From: Segatella baroniae B14
GTDB lineage: Bacteria; Bacteroidota; Bacteroidia; Bacteroidales; Bacteroidaceae
Direction: 5' to 3'
Assembly: GCF_022024235.1 (NCBI RefSeq)
Contig: NZ_CP091800.1
Coordinates: forward strand, 901,001 to 965,000
DNA length: 64,000 bases
The translations under genes were made by a program, and so were the position numbers. Positions 44,983-53,738 of the stretch are shown here, piece after piece; the first letter of the stretch is position 1, and every line of letters begins with the position of its first letter. A model generated the notes under the pieces. The model made no database searches and was not told the DNA's origin. It saw only the letters and a list, made by a program, of their open reading frames with translations.

Positions 44983-45096
44983 GAAAAGTTTTGATGCGAA
45001 TATAATTCAACAAGGGAACTTGTTGAGTACACTCCGAAACAAAAACCGCTCAAAAAAACAAAAAAGGTGTTGAAGTGATTTCAATGCCTTTTTGCT
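44983..45096 (+). ncRNA. Candidate small RNA of about 115 nt
   Basis: Downstream of the -7 element, TCAACAAG-GGAA-CTTGTTGA (45007-45026) forms an 8-bp stem with a four-base loop, followed by an A-rich single-stranded stretch and the terminator hairpin at 45061-45094. No ORF above 20 codons is apparent. The layout (promoter, hairpin, A-rich linker, terminator) is that of an independent non-coding RNA. I recognise no known family. Confidence 0.4.
45061..45094 (+). terminator. Terminator of the candidate small RNA
   Basis: AAAAAGG-TG-TTGAA and TTCAA-TG-CCTTTTT with a 5-nt loop and one internal mismatch; the T-tract is part of the right arm. Confidence 0.6.
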
Positions 45097-45359
45097 ATTA
45101 TCCATGATACATCCTGAAAAGAAGTGTTACAGAATCAATATCGTTGTCCCATGTTATAGTCTGTTGTGCTACGGATGAAATTAAATAATCACAAATAAAC
45201 TATAAAACAACCCATGCTCTTTTAGAAATTCTTATCCCGAACAGGGTTGTTGATTAATAAAAATATGTGCAGGTGAGATAGATTTGATAGAAAGTTCTGT
45301 TAAATGACATAGCTCAGACATTATTTTGCTAAACTATTCGATATATCCCATCAAAATTG

Positions 45360-45367
45360 TAACTTTG
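45360..45367 (+). promoter_or_regulatory. -7 element of the unknown gene at 45385 (TAACTTTG)
   Basis: TAACTTTG ends 17 bp before the ATG at 45385, giving a very short leader. Confidence 0.5.
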
Positions 45368-45384
45368 CATAAAATTTACTGAAA

Positions 45385-45918
45385 ATGGACATTAAAAAGT
45401 TTGAGGAAGATCTTCATCATGATCTTCATGAATATTTCAAGGGAAAAAAAGAACTCGATGAGCGATTTGCTGAATGCCCAGACGTAGAAGAAAAATGGGA
45501 AGCTATAGCTAACGCTTATTTGGCAGATGGTATGCGCGAATTTGCGAATTATCCTACAGCCTCTCTCGGCTGGATGATGTTTATCGGCATGGCGCTGGCT
45601 CAATACTGGGACACAGAATGGGAAATCTATGACCAAGTACCTGATCTGTATGTTTATATGCGCGACAAAAGAGATTTTGACCATCTCGATGAATATATCT
45701 GTGAAGAAGTACTCCATCTGGAAAAAGATCAGCAAAAAGCTACCTCTGAAATGATCAGCGAGTGTGCTGCTCGCGTACTCAATATCCTGCAACATGCAGA
45801 TATCCAGCCTGGTACCAAAGAAGCTTTTCAAGGCTATGTGGCTTGTATACACCAAATGTATCTCATGGGTATGGGTATCCAATTGCATCGCCTGGGCTAT
45901 CACATGACCCGATTATAA
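45385..45918 (+). CDS. Soluble helical protein of unknown function
   Basis: This 177-residue protein has no signal or membrane segment. It is helical with acidic N-terminal parts (KKFEEDLHHDLHEYFKGKKEL) and a hydrophobic middle (GWMMFIGMALAQYWDTEWE), then a long acidic helix (DEYICEEVLHLEKDQQK). Codon use and length support a real gene. I recognise no family. It lies just ahead of the type II synthase operon, which has its own near-consensus promoter 40 bp after its stop, so it need not belong to that pathway. Confidence 0.65.
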   Translation: MDIKKFEEDLHHDLHEYFKGKKELDERFAECPDVEEKWEAIANAYLADGMREFANYPTASLGWMMFIGMALAQYWDTEWEIYDQVPDLYVYMRDKRDFDHLDEYICEEVLHLEKDQQKATSEMISECAARVLNILQHADIQPGTKEAFQGYVACIHQMYLMGMGIQLHRLGYHMTRL

Positions 45919-45957
45919 GGCCTTAAACAGAAGAATAAACGCTTTTTGCTGAATATA

Positions 45958-45989
45958 TTTGTACTAGTCGAATAAAGTTTGTATTTTTG
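45958..45989 (+). promoter_or_regulatory. Promoter of the type II synthase operon
   Basis: TTTG (45958-45961), a 20-nt spacer and TATTTTTG (45982-45989). It is the only good promoter seen for the 46-57.7 kb gene run. Confidence 0.7.
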
Positions 45990-46050
45990 TCGTTCTAATT
46001 AGCAAAAAGCATAAAAAGAAATATTGTCGATAGGAATATAATAATAAACG

Positions 46051-47280
46051 ATGCGAATGAATAGAAGAGTAGTTATCACGGGTATGGGAATCTGGTCTTG
46101 TCTCGGTACTAACCAGAACTGCGTGGCTGAGGCCCTGAGACAAGGAAAATCGGGCATCGGACTGGACCAGAAAAGACTAGAATATGGTTATCGATCTGCT
46201 CTTACTGGTATTGTAGAGCGTCCACAACTCAAACCGTTTCTCAAGCGTCGTCTTCGTCTTGACTTGGCTGAACAGGGTGAATATGCTTATATGGCTGCCC
46301 GAGAGGCTTTCCAGCAAGCTGGCATCAGTCAGGATTATCTTGACCAAAACGAGGTGGGCATACTCTTCGGAAACGATACATCAGCAAAACCTATCATTGA
46401 GACGTCTAAGCTTATGGAGGAGAAGCACGATTCTGAGCTCCTGGGCTCTGAACTCGTATTCAGGTCGCTTAATTCTACGGTAACGATGAATCTAAGTACC
46501 ATCTTCCACCTTCGTGGCATCAACTTTACGGTAAGTTCTGCTTGCGCCAGTGGCAGCCATGCTATCGGTATGGGTATGATGCTCATACAGCAAGGTATGC
46601 AGGATATGATACTCTGTGGTGGTGCTCAAGAGGTAAACTATGAAGCAATGTCGTCTTTTGATGCTCTTCGCACGTTCTCTATGCACATGGATGAACCGCA
46701 GAAAGCATCGCGACCTTTTGACAGAGACCGAGACGGACTGGTTCCAAGTGGTGGAGCTGCCGCACTCGTGCTTGAAGATTATGAGCATGCTGTTAATCGT
46801 GGAGCTACCATTTTGGCAGAAGTAACTGGATATGGTTTCTCTTCTAATGGTGGCAATATTTCGCAGCCTAGCGATGTGGGATGTGCTGTGGCGATGCAGA
46901 GAGCGATGGATATGGCTGGAGTAAAACCGAGTGATATCGATTATATCAACGCGCATGCTACAAGTACCAAACAGGGGGATATGTTTGAAGCTATCGCACT
47001 CCACAAGCTTTTCCATGGTGAGCATGCACTTATCTCTTCGACAAAGGGTATGACGGGACACGAATGCTGGATGGCTGGTGCTAGCGAAATCGTGTATAGC
47101 ATCTTAATGATGAAAAATCATTTTGTGGCACCCAACTTGAATTTCGATAACCCGGACGAATACTCAGAACCTCTTCATCTGGCTCTTCAGACGCAAGATG
47201 CCGACTTGAATTATATTCTGTCTAATAGTTTTGGATTTGGAGGTACAAACTCTGCACTCGTGATCAAAGACATCAGATAA
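46051..47280 (+). CDS. Beta-ketoacyl-ACP synthase (FabF-like)
   Basis: This 409-residue protein is a full-length condensing enzyme with the complete Cys-His-His triad: C165 in VSSACASGSH, H302 in YINAHATSTKQGD and H337 in TKGMTGHECWMAGASE. FGFGGTNSALV closes the thiolase fold. It is first in the operon. Together with the second ketosynthase (50433) and the half-length partner (51613) it would extend an acyl or polyene chain on the ACPs. In aryl polyene clusters several KS-like genes occur together in the same way. An 83-bp gap to the methyltransferase follows, with no terminator. Confidence 0.9.
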   Translation: MRMNRRVVITGMGIWSCLGTNQNCVAEALRQGKSGIGLDQKRLEYGYRSALTGIVERPQLKPFLKRRLRLDLAEQGEYAYMAAREAFQQAGISQDYLDQNEVGILFGNDTSAKPIIETSKLMEEKHDSELLGSELVFRSLNSTVTMNLSTIFHLRGINFTVSSACASGSHAIGMGMMLIQQGMQDMILCGGAQEVNYEAMSSFDALRTFSMHMDEPQKASRPFDRDRDGLVPSGGAAALVLEDYEHAVNRGATILAEVTGYGFSSNGGNISQPSDVGCAVAMQRAMDMAGVKPSDIDYINAHATSTKQGDMFEAIALHKLFHGEHALISSTKGMTGHECWMAGASEIVYSILMMKNHFVAPNLNFDNPDEYSEPLHLALQTQDADLNYILSNSFGFGGTNSALVIKDIR

Positions 47281-47363
47281 ACCAATACAAAAGATAGTTA
47301 TACCTTATTTATATAAGGACATGAAGAGTTAATAACAAATTAGGAGTTTTTTTTAGATATCAT

Positions 47364-48455
47364 ATGCATTTATCAGAATCAGTTCGTAAACAATATACAA
47401 CAGAACATTTGTCTGCACGCGAAGCTCAACGTAATGCTGAGTTTATCGCTTTTGGTCCAATTATTTTCCAGGTGGCCCGCATTATGGTGAAATGGGGAAT
47501 ATTGGATATGCTTCGCGATAAGGAGATGACGATCAACGAAATCGCTGAAACGACTGGCAAAACGATTTATGCTATCAAATGCCTCATGGAGGCCTCTCTC
47601 TCTATCGGACTGGTTCTGATTAACGACGTAACTGACCGGTTCTCTATCTCCAAGACGGGATGGTTTCTTATCAACGACCCGGCAACGGTGGTAAACATGA
47701 ATTTCAACCATGATGTAAACTATCTGGGCATGTTTGAACTGGAACAGGCGCTTGACCATGGTAAACCGGAAGGTTTAAAATATCTTGGCAACTGGAAAAC
47801 GGTATACGAAGGACTTTCTCAACTGCCGGCCGACGCACAGAAGAGCTGGTTTAATTTTGACCACTTCTATAGTGACAGTAGTTTTGAAGAGGCGCTGCAG
47901 ATTGTATTTGCGAATCATCCGAAGACCTTACTCGATGTAGGTGGTAATACCGGAAGATGGGCGCTGCAGTGCGTAAACTATAATCAGGATGTAGAGGTAA
48001 CGATCATGGATCTGCCTCAACAGATAAAACTGATGGAAAAAGAGACCGCTGGTAAACCTGGAGCAGACCGTATCCATGGATATGGTACTGATATGCTTCA
48101 TACAACCAATCAGTTTCCTACCCAACCGCATTTTGATGCTATTTGGATGAGTCAATTTCTGGATTGTTTCGCAGAACCAGAAATACAAAGCATACTGGAA
48201 AGAGCGGCTAAAATTATGGATGGCAACGCTAAGTTGTATATTATGGAGACCTTATGGGACAGACAGAAATACGAACCTGCCGCCTTATGCCTAACACTGA
48301 CCAGTCTGTATTTTACAGATATCGCTAATGGCAACAGCAAGATGTACCATAGTGAAGACCTAATTAAAATCATCGAAAAAGCTGGGTTAAAGGTTACTCA
48401 AATACATGACCATTTAGGGCAAGGCCACAGTATTATCGTATGCCAGAAAAAATAA
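47364..48455 (+). CDS. SAM-dependent O-methyltransferase (Methyltransf_2 type)
   Basis: This 363-residue protein has an N-terminal winged-helix dimerisation domain (MTINEIAETTGKTIYAIKCL) and a C-terminal class I methyltransferase domain with motif I TLLDVGGNTGRWALQ, then MDLPQQIKLM and FDAIWMSQFLDCF. The layout is that of plant-type and polyketide O-methyltransferases. In the cluster it probably methylates a hydroxyl of the product, as methyltransferases do on aryl polyene head groups. The real acceptor is unknown. Confidence 0.85.
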   Translation: MHLSESVRKQYTTEHLSAREAQRNAEFIAFGPIIFQVARIMVKWGILDMLRDKEMTINEIAETTGKTIYAIKCLMEASLSIGLVLINDVTDRFSISKTGWFLINDPATVVNMNFNHDVNYLGMFELEQALDHGKPEGLKYLGNWKTVYEGLSQLPADAQKSWFNFDHFYSDSSFEEALQIVFANHPKTLLDVGGNTGRWALQCVNYNQDVEVTIMDLPQQIKLMEKETAGKPGADRIHGYGTDMLHTTNQFPTQPHFDAIWMSQFLDCFAEPEIQSILERAAKIMDGNAKLYIMETLWDRQKYEPAALCLTLTSLYFTDIANGNSKMYHSEDLIKIIEKAGLKVTQIHDHLGQGHSIIVCQKK

Positions 48456-48502
48456 AACCAGAATATATACCTAAAAGCCATTAAGGCATAAAAAACAGAT
48501 AC

Positions 48503-48748
48503 ATGAATAGAGAAAAAATCGAAGAGATTGTACGCGAATTCCTTATCGAAGATTTGGAAGTGGAAGAAGAAATGATTAGTCCTGAGGCAAGTTTGAAGGA
48601 TGATTTAGAAATCGACTCACTTGACCTTGTTGATATCGTGGCTATTGTGCAGGATAAATTCGGTTTCAAAATTAAACCGGAGGAAATGGGACAGGTAAAA
48701 ACGCTGGCTCAATTCTGCGATTATATCGAAAATAGAATGAATAAATAA
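48503..48748 (+). CDS. Acyl carrier protein 1
   Basis: This 81-residue acidic protein is a four-helix ACP. The phosphopantetheine attachment Ser lies in DLEIDSLDLVDIV (the DSL motif). The acidic start (EEMISPEASLKDDL) and the hydrophobic GFKIKPEEMG helix complete the fold. It carries the growing chain for the surrounding synthases. It is 47 bp after the methyltransferase and 28 bp before the acyltransferase. Confidence 0.92.
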   Translation: MNREKIEEIVREFLIEDLEVEEEMISPEASLKDDLEIDSLDLVDIVAIVQDKFGFKIKPEEMGQVKTLAQFCDYIENRMNK

Positions 48749-48776
48749 CAGCTTATTTGTAGCAAATTCCAGAAAG

Positions 48777-49655
48777 ATGGCTGATAAAGTTTGGAAAGGA
48801 AATACAGGAGGAACAACATGGATGCAACGGAGCCTCATCACTATGATGGAGTTTATTCCGCTGAGAATAATGTATGTCGTCATCGACATCTTTGTGATTC
48901 CTTTTTATATGCTTTTTGTGCATCAGGCTTATCTGGCCATGTACCATTTCTACAGACTGCGACGTGGATGCAGTATGCTGGGTGCGTTTATGAATGTATA
49001 CCGTAATGAATGTAAATTTGCTCAAATTATTCTGGACAGATTTTACATTTACTCGGGTGGTAAAATGGAATTTGAAATCGATAATTTCGAACTCTACGAA
49101 CAGCTGGCGAAGAGCGATGAGGCTTTTGTTATCTATAGTGCACACATCGGTAACTATGAGGCTGCCGGATATAAGTTGAAAGCGAACAACAAACGCTATA
49201 ATGCGTTAGTATATGGGGGCGAATCGGAAACGGTGATGGAAAACCGAAGAAGACTTATGGCCGAGAATAATATTAATATGATTGTCACGAAAGATGACTT
49301 GAGCCATCTTTTCGAAATGAATAATGCTCTGAGCAACGGGGAGTCTTTAAGTATTCCAGGCGACCGTATGTTTGGCAGTCAGCGACATATTACTTGTTCG
49401 TTTATGGGAGCTAAAGCAAAATTCCCACTGGGGCCGTTTGCTATTGCCGCCCAAAGAGAGACTCCTGCTATCGCTATCCATGTGATGAAGGAAAAGACAC
49501 ACCTGTATCATATTTACATTCAGAAGATACATGGCGAAGGAAAAAATATAAAGGAACGTGCTGAAAATTTGGCGCGAGACTATGTGGCTGGACTGGAGAA
49601 GGTGGTTAATGCCTATCCTACTCAATGGTTTAACTATTACGAATTTTGGGCATAA
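48777..49655 (+). CDS. LpxL-family lysophospholipid/lipid A-type acyltransferase
   Basis: This 292-residue protein has an N-terminal membrane helix (FIPLRIMYVVIDIFVIPFYM) and the acyltransferase domain of the LpxL/LpxM kind. Its active site matches HxxxxE/D in YSAHIGNYEAAG, and a second block SIPGDRMFGSQRHI contributes substrate binding. It likely transfers the completed acyl or polyene chain from ACP to a lipid or sugar at the inner membrane. In aryl polyene clusters such acyltransferases are regular members. Its stop overlaps the upstream ATG of the next frame, but the real next start is 49658. Confidence 0.85.
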   Translation: MADKVWKGNTGGTTWMQRSLITMMEFIPLRIMYVVIDIFVIPFYMLFVHQAYLAMYHFYRLRRGCSMLGAFMNVYRNECKFAQIILDRFYIYSGGKMEFEIDNFELYEQLAKSDEAFVIYSAHIGNYEAAGYKLKANNKRYNALVYGGESETVMENRRRLMAENNINMIVTKDDLSHLFEMNNALSNGESLSIPGDRMFGSQRHITCSFMGAKAKFPLGPFAIAAQRETPAIAIHVMKEKTHLYHIYIQKIHGEGKNIKERAENLARDYVAGLEKVVNAYPTQWFNYYEFWA

Positions 49656-49657
49656 TC

Positions 49658-50128
49658 ATGGATGAAAATAAAAAAAAGGTCCAAACTGACGATGGTATCG
49701 ATGTCAGACAGATAGATGTGCATGAACTGCTCTTACAACAAGAGCCTTTTGTCTTTATCGACCAGCTGACTTATTACGATGAACGATTAACTACATCCGT
49801 ATTCAGAGTCAGCCCAAATCATCTCTATGTAGAAGAAGGTAAACTACAAACCTGTGCGCTGGCAGAAGTGATAGCCCAGACCTGTGCGGCACGAATCGGA
49901 TATATCAACAAATATATACTGAAACGTACCATACAAATGGGATTTATCGGAGCCATCAGAAACCTGAAGGTATATGCCACGCCTCTCGTTGGTGATTTAC
50001 TCGAAACACAAGTTGAGATCAAAGAAGAAATCATGGGGATGCTTCTCGTAGAAGCTCAGATTAAAAGGGGCGAAGACCTCATCGCTGAAGGTACGCTAAA
50101 AATGTCCCTTACCGAACAACCCCAATAA
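49658..50128 (+). CDS. Hotdog-fold 3-hydroxyacyl-ACP dehydratase-like protein 1
   Basis: This is a 156-residue protein. I use the ATG at 49658 (MDENKK); the earlier ATG at 49646 lies within the preceding gene. The sequence (VSPNHLYVEEGKLQTCALAE, VIAQTCAARIGYI) fits the ApeP-like dehydratase subgroup, in which the long central helix holds a catalytic Glu in AEVIAQT. The His of FabZ (HFPxxP) is not evident in its usual place, so activity may depend on a partner subunit. It would remove water during polyene chain building. Confidence 0.7.
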   Translation: MDENKKKVQTDDGIDVRQIDVHELLLQQEPFVFIDQLTYYDERLTTSVFRVSPNHLYVEEGKLQTCALAEVIAQTCAARIGYINKYILKRTIQMGFIGAIRNLKVYATPLVGDLLETQVEIKEEIMGMLLVEAQIKRGEDLIAEGTLKMSLTEQPQ

Positions 50129-50151
50129 ACAATAATCAAGGAAATATAAAT

Positions 50152-50409
50152 ATGGAATTGAAAGAACAATTAAAAGCTATGATTATCGAGGCCTTAAACC
50201 TCGAAGATATTACTCCAAATGATATCGAAGACGACATGCCGCTCTTTGGCGAAGATGGTTTGGGCCTCGACTCTATCGATGGTCTTGAACTTATCGTATT
50301 GCTCGAAAAACATTTCGGTATCAAAATTAAAGACGCCAAAAAGGGTAAAGAGGTTTTCAAGAATATTGAAACCATGGCTTCTTTCGTAGAAGAAAACCGT
50401 ACGAAGTAA
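50152..50409 (+). CDS. Acyl carrier protein 2
   Basis: This 85-residue acidic ACP has its phosphopantetheine Ser in GLGLDSIDGLELIV (DSI motif). It differs from ACP 1 in charge pattern and in its basic KDAKKGKEVFKN C-terminal stretch. Two distinct ACPs in one operon suggest separate loading and extension carriers, as in aryl polyene clusters. It is 23 bp before the second ketosynthase. Confidence 0.92.
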   Translation: MELKEQLKAMIIEALNLEDITPNDIEDDMPLFGEDGLGLDSIDGLELIVLLEKHFGIKIKDAKKGKEVFKNIETMASFVEENRTK

Positions 50410-50432
50410 ACTTCACTTATATTAGCAGGCAA

Positions 50433-51620
50433 GTGACAAAGCACGTATTTATATCTGGAGCAGGTGTGATTTCTGCCATCGGTAAAAATCAAACGGAGAT
50501 GCTGTCTTCTCTACAAGAGAGTCGTTCGGGCATTGCTGCTCCTGTCTATCTGAAAACAACCCATCTGGAGTTTCCGCTGGGAGAAGTAAAGGCTACCAAT
50601 GAAGAACTGGCGGCCTTACTACATCGACCTGTAACTCAGGCTGTTTCCAGAACAGCCCTCTTGGGTATGGTGGCCGTTCAAGAAGCCCTGACAGATGCCC
50701 GACTCGATGGTTCGCAGCGCATCGCTTTCATATCAGGAACAACGGTGGCTGGTATGGATCAGACTGAATGTTACTATCCTGATACCTTATCGGCCGACAT
50801 GATTTGCCAGCATCCATGTGGTAACAGTACCAATAGCATAGCAGACCACTTCGGCTGTTTCGACTATACCACAACCGCTTCTACAGCTTGCAGTTCTGCT
50901 CTCAATGCGATTATCTTGGGTAAACTGCTTATCGAAAGTGGTAGATATGATATTGTGGTTGCGGGAGGCACCGAAAGTCTATCTAAATTCCACCTCAATG
51001 GATTTAAATCACTGCTTATCCTCGATGAACAGCCTTGTAGACCATTTGACAAGACAAGAGCTGGACTTAATCTTGGTGAAGGTGCTGCCTATGTGGTTCT
51101 TGAAAGCGAAGCTTCAGTAAAACAAAGAAATATACACCCTAGATTTATACTCGAAGGAGCAGGAAATGCTTGCGATGCATTCCATTCTACAGCTTCGTCT
51201 GAACATGGAGATGGGGCTTATCTGGCCATGAGCCAGGCGCTGACTGATGCTCATCTACTGCCGCAAGACATAGACTATATCAATGCACACGGCACAGCTA
51301 CTCCTAATAATGATACGAGCGAGAGTGAAGCCATTCGTCGAGTATTTGGCGAGGCTATACCGCCTGTAAGCAGCACAAAGGGATTAACCGGACATACGAC
51401 AAGCGCCAGTGGAAGTATAGAGTGTGTATGCTGTATGCTTGCCTTAGCGCATCAGTTTATCCCTCTGAATGCCAACTGGCAAGAAGCTGACGAAAACTGT
51501 ATCATACCTTTTACTGATGATAAAAACCAAACTGCTCATGACTTGCGACACGTCATGTGTAATGCTTTTGGTTTTGGTGGAAACGATTCTTCAATTATCA
51601 TAGGTACCTATCATGAATAA
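50433..51620 (+). CDS. Beta-ketoacyl-ACP synthase with GTG start
   Basis: This 395-residue protein is a second condensing enzyme with intact triad: C153 in STACSSALNA, H286 in YINAHGTATPNND and H321 in STKGLTGHTTSASG. The frame begins with GTG at 50433, 23 bp after ACP 2; no ATG fits the conserved N-terminus KHVFISGAGVISAIG, so GTG is the likely start. Its 3' end overlaps the following gene by 8 bp, which points to translational coupling with the half-length partner. Confidence 0.9.
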   Translation: MTKHVFISGAGVISAIGKNQTEMLSSLQESRSGIAAPVYLKTTHLEFPLGEVKATNEELAALLHRPVTQAVSRTALLGMVAVQEALTDARLDGSQRIAFISGTTVAGMDQTECYYPDTLSADMICQHPCGNSTNSIADHFGCFDYTTTASTACSSALNAIILGKLLIESGRYDIVVAGGTESLSKFHLNGFKSLLILDEQPCRPFDKTRAGLNLGEGAAYVVLESEASVKQRNIHPRFILEGAGNACDAFHSTASSEHGDGAYLAMSQALTDAHLLPQDIDYINAHGTATPNNDTSESEAIRRVFGEAIPPVSSTKGLTGHTTSASGSIECVCCMLALAHQFIPLNANWQEADENCIIPFTDDKNQTAHDLRHVMCNAFGFGGNDSSIIIGTYHE

Positions 51621-52248
51621 AGTATATATCATCGCCAAGACTCAAGCTGTAACACCAGAAGAATATCGACAGTATATTCATCCGATAAAGACTCGTCGAT
51701 ACGGCCGGTTGGTGAAGCGTGCACTGGCTACTGCTCTAAAATGTATACAAGAGAGTGGTATTGATCAGCCTGATGCGATTATCAACGGTACAGCATTAGG
51801 CAGTTGGGAAGATTCTGAAAAGATTCTCGACGGTATGACAGCAGAAGGCGAAGACGTAAGTATGCCTACACACTTTATGCTCTGTACCCATAATACGGTT
51901 GCTTCTATTATAGGCATCTATACACATAATCATGGGTATAACAATACCTACAGCCAGGGTAAAGTGTCGCTCGAATCAGCGATGCTCGATGCGTTCCTGC
52001 AATTACAAATGGGTAAAATCAAGACGGCACTGGTCTGCCAGAATGATGAACTGACTCCTGGATTAAAGGATAAAATCAAAAAAGCGGGACTTCATCCTGC
52101 AAACCTGGTGAATGATGATGCGATTGCCTATATGCTTTCTACGGAAAAAGGTGAACACGCGATTGCAGAAATCAGCGATATCATCATCCGCCATACTCCT
52201 CATGGAGACGAAGCAAAGATCATCACCATTCCCTGTACAAACCAATAA
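51613..52248 (+). CDS. Half-length ketosynthase-like protein, candidate chain-length factor
   Basis: This 211-residue protein matches only the N-terminal ketoacyl-synthase-like domain (PF13723 type): AIINGTALGSWEDSEKILDG, then HFMLCTHNTVASIIGIYTHN, where the His-Asn-Thr pattern replaces the active-site Cys region of true synthases. It should therefore be catalytically silent. In aryl polyene and related type II systems, such partners (ApeC in E. coli) pair with a full-length synthase to set chain length. The 8-bp overlap with the upstream synthase gene supports a heterodimer. Confidence 0.75.
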   Translation: MNKVYIIAKTQAVTPEEYRQYIHPIKTRRYGRLVKRALATALKCIQESGIDQPDAIINGTALGSWEDSEKILDGMTAEGEDVSMPTHFMLCTHNTVASIIGIYTHNHGYNNTYSQGKVSLESAMLDAFLQLQMGKIKTALVCQNDELTPGLKDKIKKAGLHPANLVNDDAIAYMLSTEKGEHAIAEISDIIIRHTPHGDEAKIITIPCTNQ

Positions 52249-52253
52249 GAGAT

Positions 52254-52604
52254 ATGCAACTCATCCTATTAGCCATCATACAAAGTTTGCTACTATGCAG
52301 TGGACAAGTTTTCTTAAAATTTGCCCTTAGTCGCATGGGGATATGCTCATGGACATGGCAATTTATATCAAACCAACTTACGAATTGGTGGTTCTTAGCA
52401 TGTGGCCTTTGTTATCTTGCAGCATCCATCTTATGGATGTATATTATCAAAACATTCCCCTTCTCGATGGCTTATCCGATGGTATCGCTAAGCTATATAT
52501 TCGGAATGCTGGCAGCCATGTTTATCTTCCACGAGGATATCCCGATGACGAGATGGATGGGTATATTCCTGATCATGACCGGTTGTGTACTGGTCGCAAA
52601 ATAA
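52254..52604 (+). CDS. Four-helix SMR/EamA-type membrane protein
   Basis: This 116-residue protein has four transmembrane helices: LLAIIQSLLLCSGQVFLKFA, WWFLACGLCYLAASILWMYI, FSMAYPMVSLSYIFGMLAAM and WMGIFLIMTGCVLVAK. The short size and SYIFGMLAAMFIFHEDIP with the pattern of SMR efflux and ArnE/ArnF-like flippase subunits fit. In this operon, beside a GT2 gene, a flippase subunit for a lipid-linked sugar is a reasonable guess. There is no direct evidence of substrate. Confidence 0.75.
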   Translation: MQLILLAIIQSLLLCSGQVFLKFALSRMGICSWTWQFISNQLTNWWFLACGLCYLAASILWMYIIKTFPFSMAYPMVSLSYIFGMLAAMFIFHEDIPMTRWMGIFLIMTGCVLVAK

Positions 52605-52626
52605 GATACAAAATAAAAAATCTACA

Positions 52627-52968
52627 ATGAAATTACTGCAGTCATTATATACTATCATAGAAGAGAAAGATGATTCCTTCAGTATAAAACTGAATGCAAA
52701 GCATATCATCTATCAGGCTCACTTCCCTGAAAAGCCGATTACTCCGGGTGTATGCATACTGCAGATCATACAAGAACTTGCTGAAATAAAATGCCATCAA
52801 AAACTTCAACTTGACCAAGTTAACAACCTGAAATTTGTAAATCCTATATCACCAGGAGACCATCAGAAATTAGATGTTATCTTGAATATCAGCGAAAACC
52901 TCAACGTAAAAGGATACATTAAGAGTGATAAAATCTTCACCAAATTTTCAATTCTATTCAAAATCTAA
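52627..52968 (+). CDS. FabZ-like hotdog dehydratase 2 (ApeI-like)
   Basis: This is a 113-residue protein started at the ATG at 52627; the frame is open upstream to 52585 inside the preceding gene, but MKLLQSLYTI suits the fold. The catalytic His lies in YQAHFPEKPITPGVCILQII, the HFPxxPxxPGV signature of FabZ, followed by the helix LQIIQELAEIKCHQ. It probably dehydrates 3-hydroxyacyl-ACP intermediates. With the dehydratase at 49658 it gives the two dehydratases typical of polyene systems. Confidence 0.82.
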   Translation: MKLLQSLYTIIEEKDDSFSIKLNAKHIIYQAHFPEKPITPGVCILQIIQELAEIKCHQKLQLDQVNNLKFVNPISPGDHQKLDVILNISENLNVKGYIKSDKIFTKFSILFKI

Positions 52969-52979
52969 CTGGACTTGTT

Positions 52980-53738
52980 ATGGATAATACTGGTAAAATT
53001 ATTGACAAAGAAAGAATTTGCGTTATCGTACCTACCTATAATAATGGAGGTACTATCATAGACGTTATCAAACGTATCTACAAATACACCAATCATGTCA
53101 TCGTGGTTAACGACGGATGTACAGATCAGACCGCCGAAAGCCTTAAACAAGCTGCTTTCGAACATATCGAAGTGGTAACCAATAAGAAAAATAAAGGTAA
53201 AGGGAGCGCATTAAAGGAAGGTTTCAAAAAAGCTATACACCTAGGCTATGAATATGCGATAACTATCGATGCCGATGGGCAACACTATCCTGAGGATATC
53301 CCATTATTGGTAGATGCACATCTTAAAAATAAAGGATCATTTATTACCGGCGAACGTACACTAAACCCGGAATTAATGAGAAATGGCAGCAACTTTGCTA
53401 ATAAATTTTCTAATTTCTGGTTTCATCTGCAGACTGGTATTAATCTTCGTGATACCCAGTGTGGCTATCGCATGTATCCGCTCCATTATATCCACTCCAG
53501 TTGGTTTATAACATCTCGTTACGAATCAGAACTGGAATTTCTGGTATATGCAGCCTGGCATGGCGCTCCAATTGTCAGCGTACCTATCCAGGTGTACTAT
53601 CCACCTAAAGAAGAACGTATCAGTCATTTCCGTCCCGGTTATGACTTTACACGAATCTCGATATTAAATACGTTTCTGACATTGATAGCACTCGTCTATT
53701 TCATACCGAAACGTATGATTAAAAAAATTATATCATGA
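52980..53738 (+). CDS. Family 2 glycosyltransferase
   Basis: This 252-residue protein has the GT-A fold: VIVPTYNNGGTIIDVIKRIY, VVNDGCTDQTAESL and the DxD-like TIDADGQHYPEDIP metal and nucleotide-sugar site. The region DTQCGYRMYPL is typical of polyprenyl-phosphate sugar transferases of the DPM1/ArnC kind. A hydrophobic end (LNTFLTLIALVYFIP) may anchor it. It overlaps the exporter gene by 4 bp (ATGA). It likely glycosylates the lipid product or a carrier lipid. Confidence 0.88.
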   Translation: MDNTGKIIDKERICVIVPTYNNGGTIIDVIKRIYKYTNHVIVVNDGCTDQTAESLKQAAFEHIEVVTNKKNKGKGSALKEGFKKAIHLGYEYAITIDADGQHYPEDIPLLVDAHLKNKGSFITGERTLNPELMRNGSNFANKFSNFWFHLQTGINLRDTQCGYRMYPLHYIHSSWFITSRYESELEFLVYAAWHGAPIVSVPIQVYYPPKEERISHFRPGYDFTRISILNTFLTLIALVYFIPKRMIKKIIS

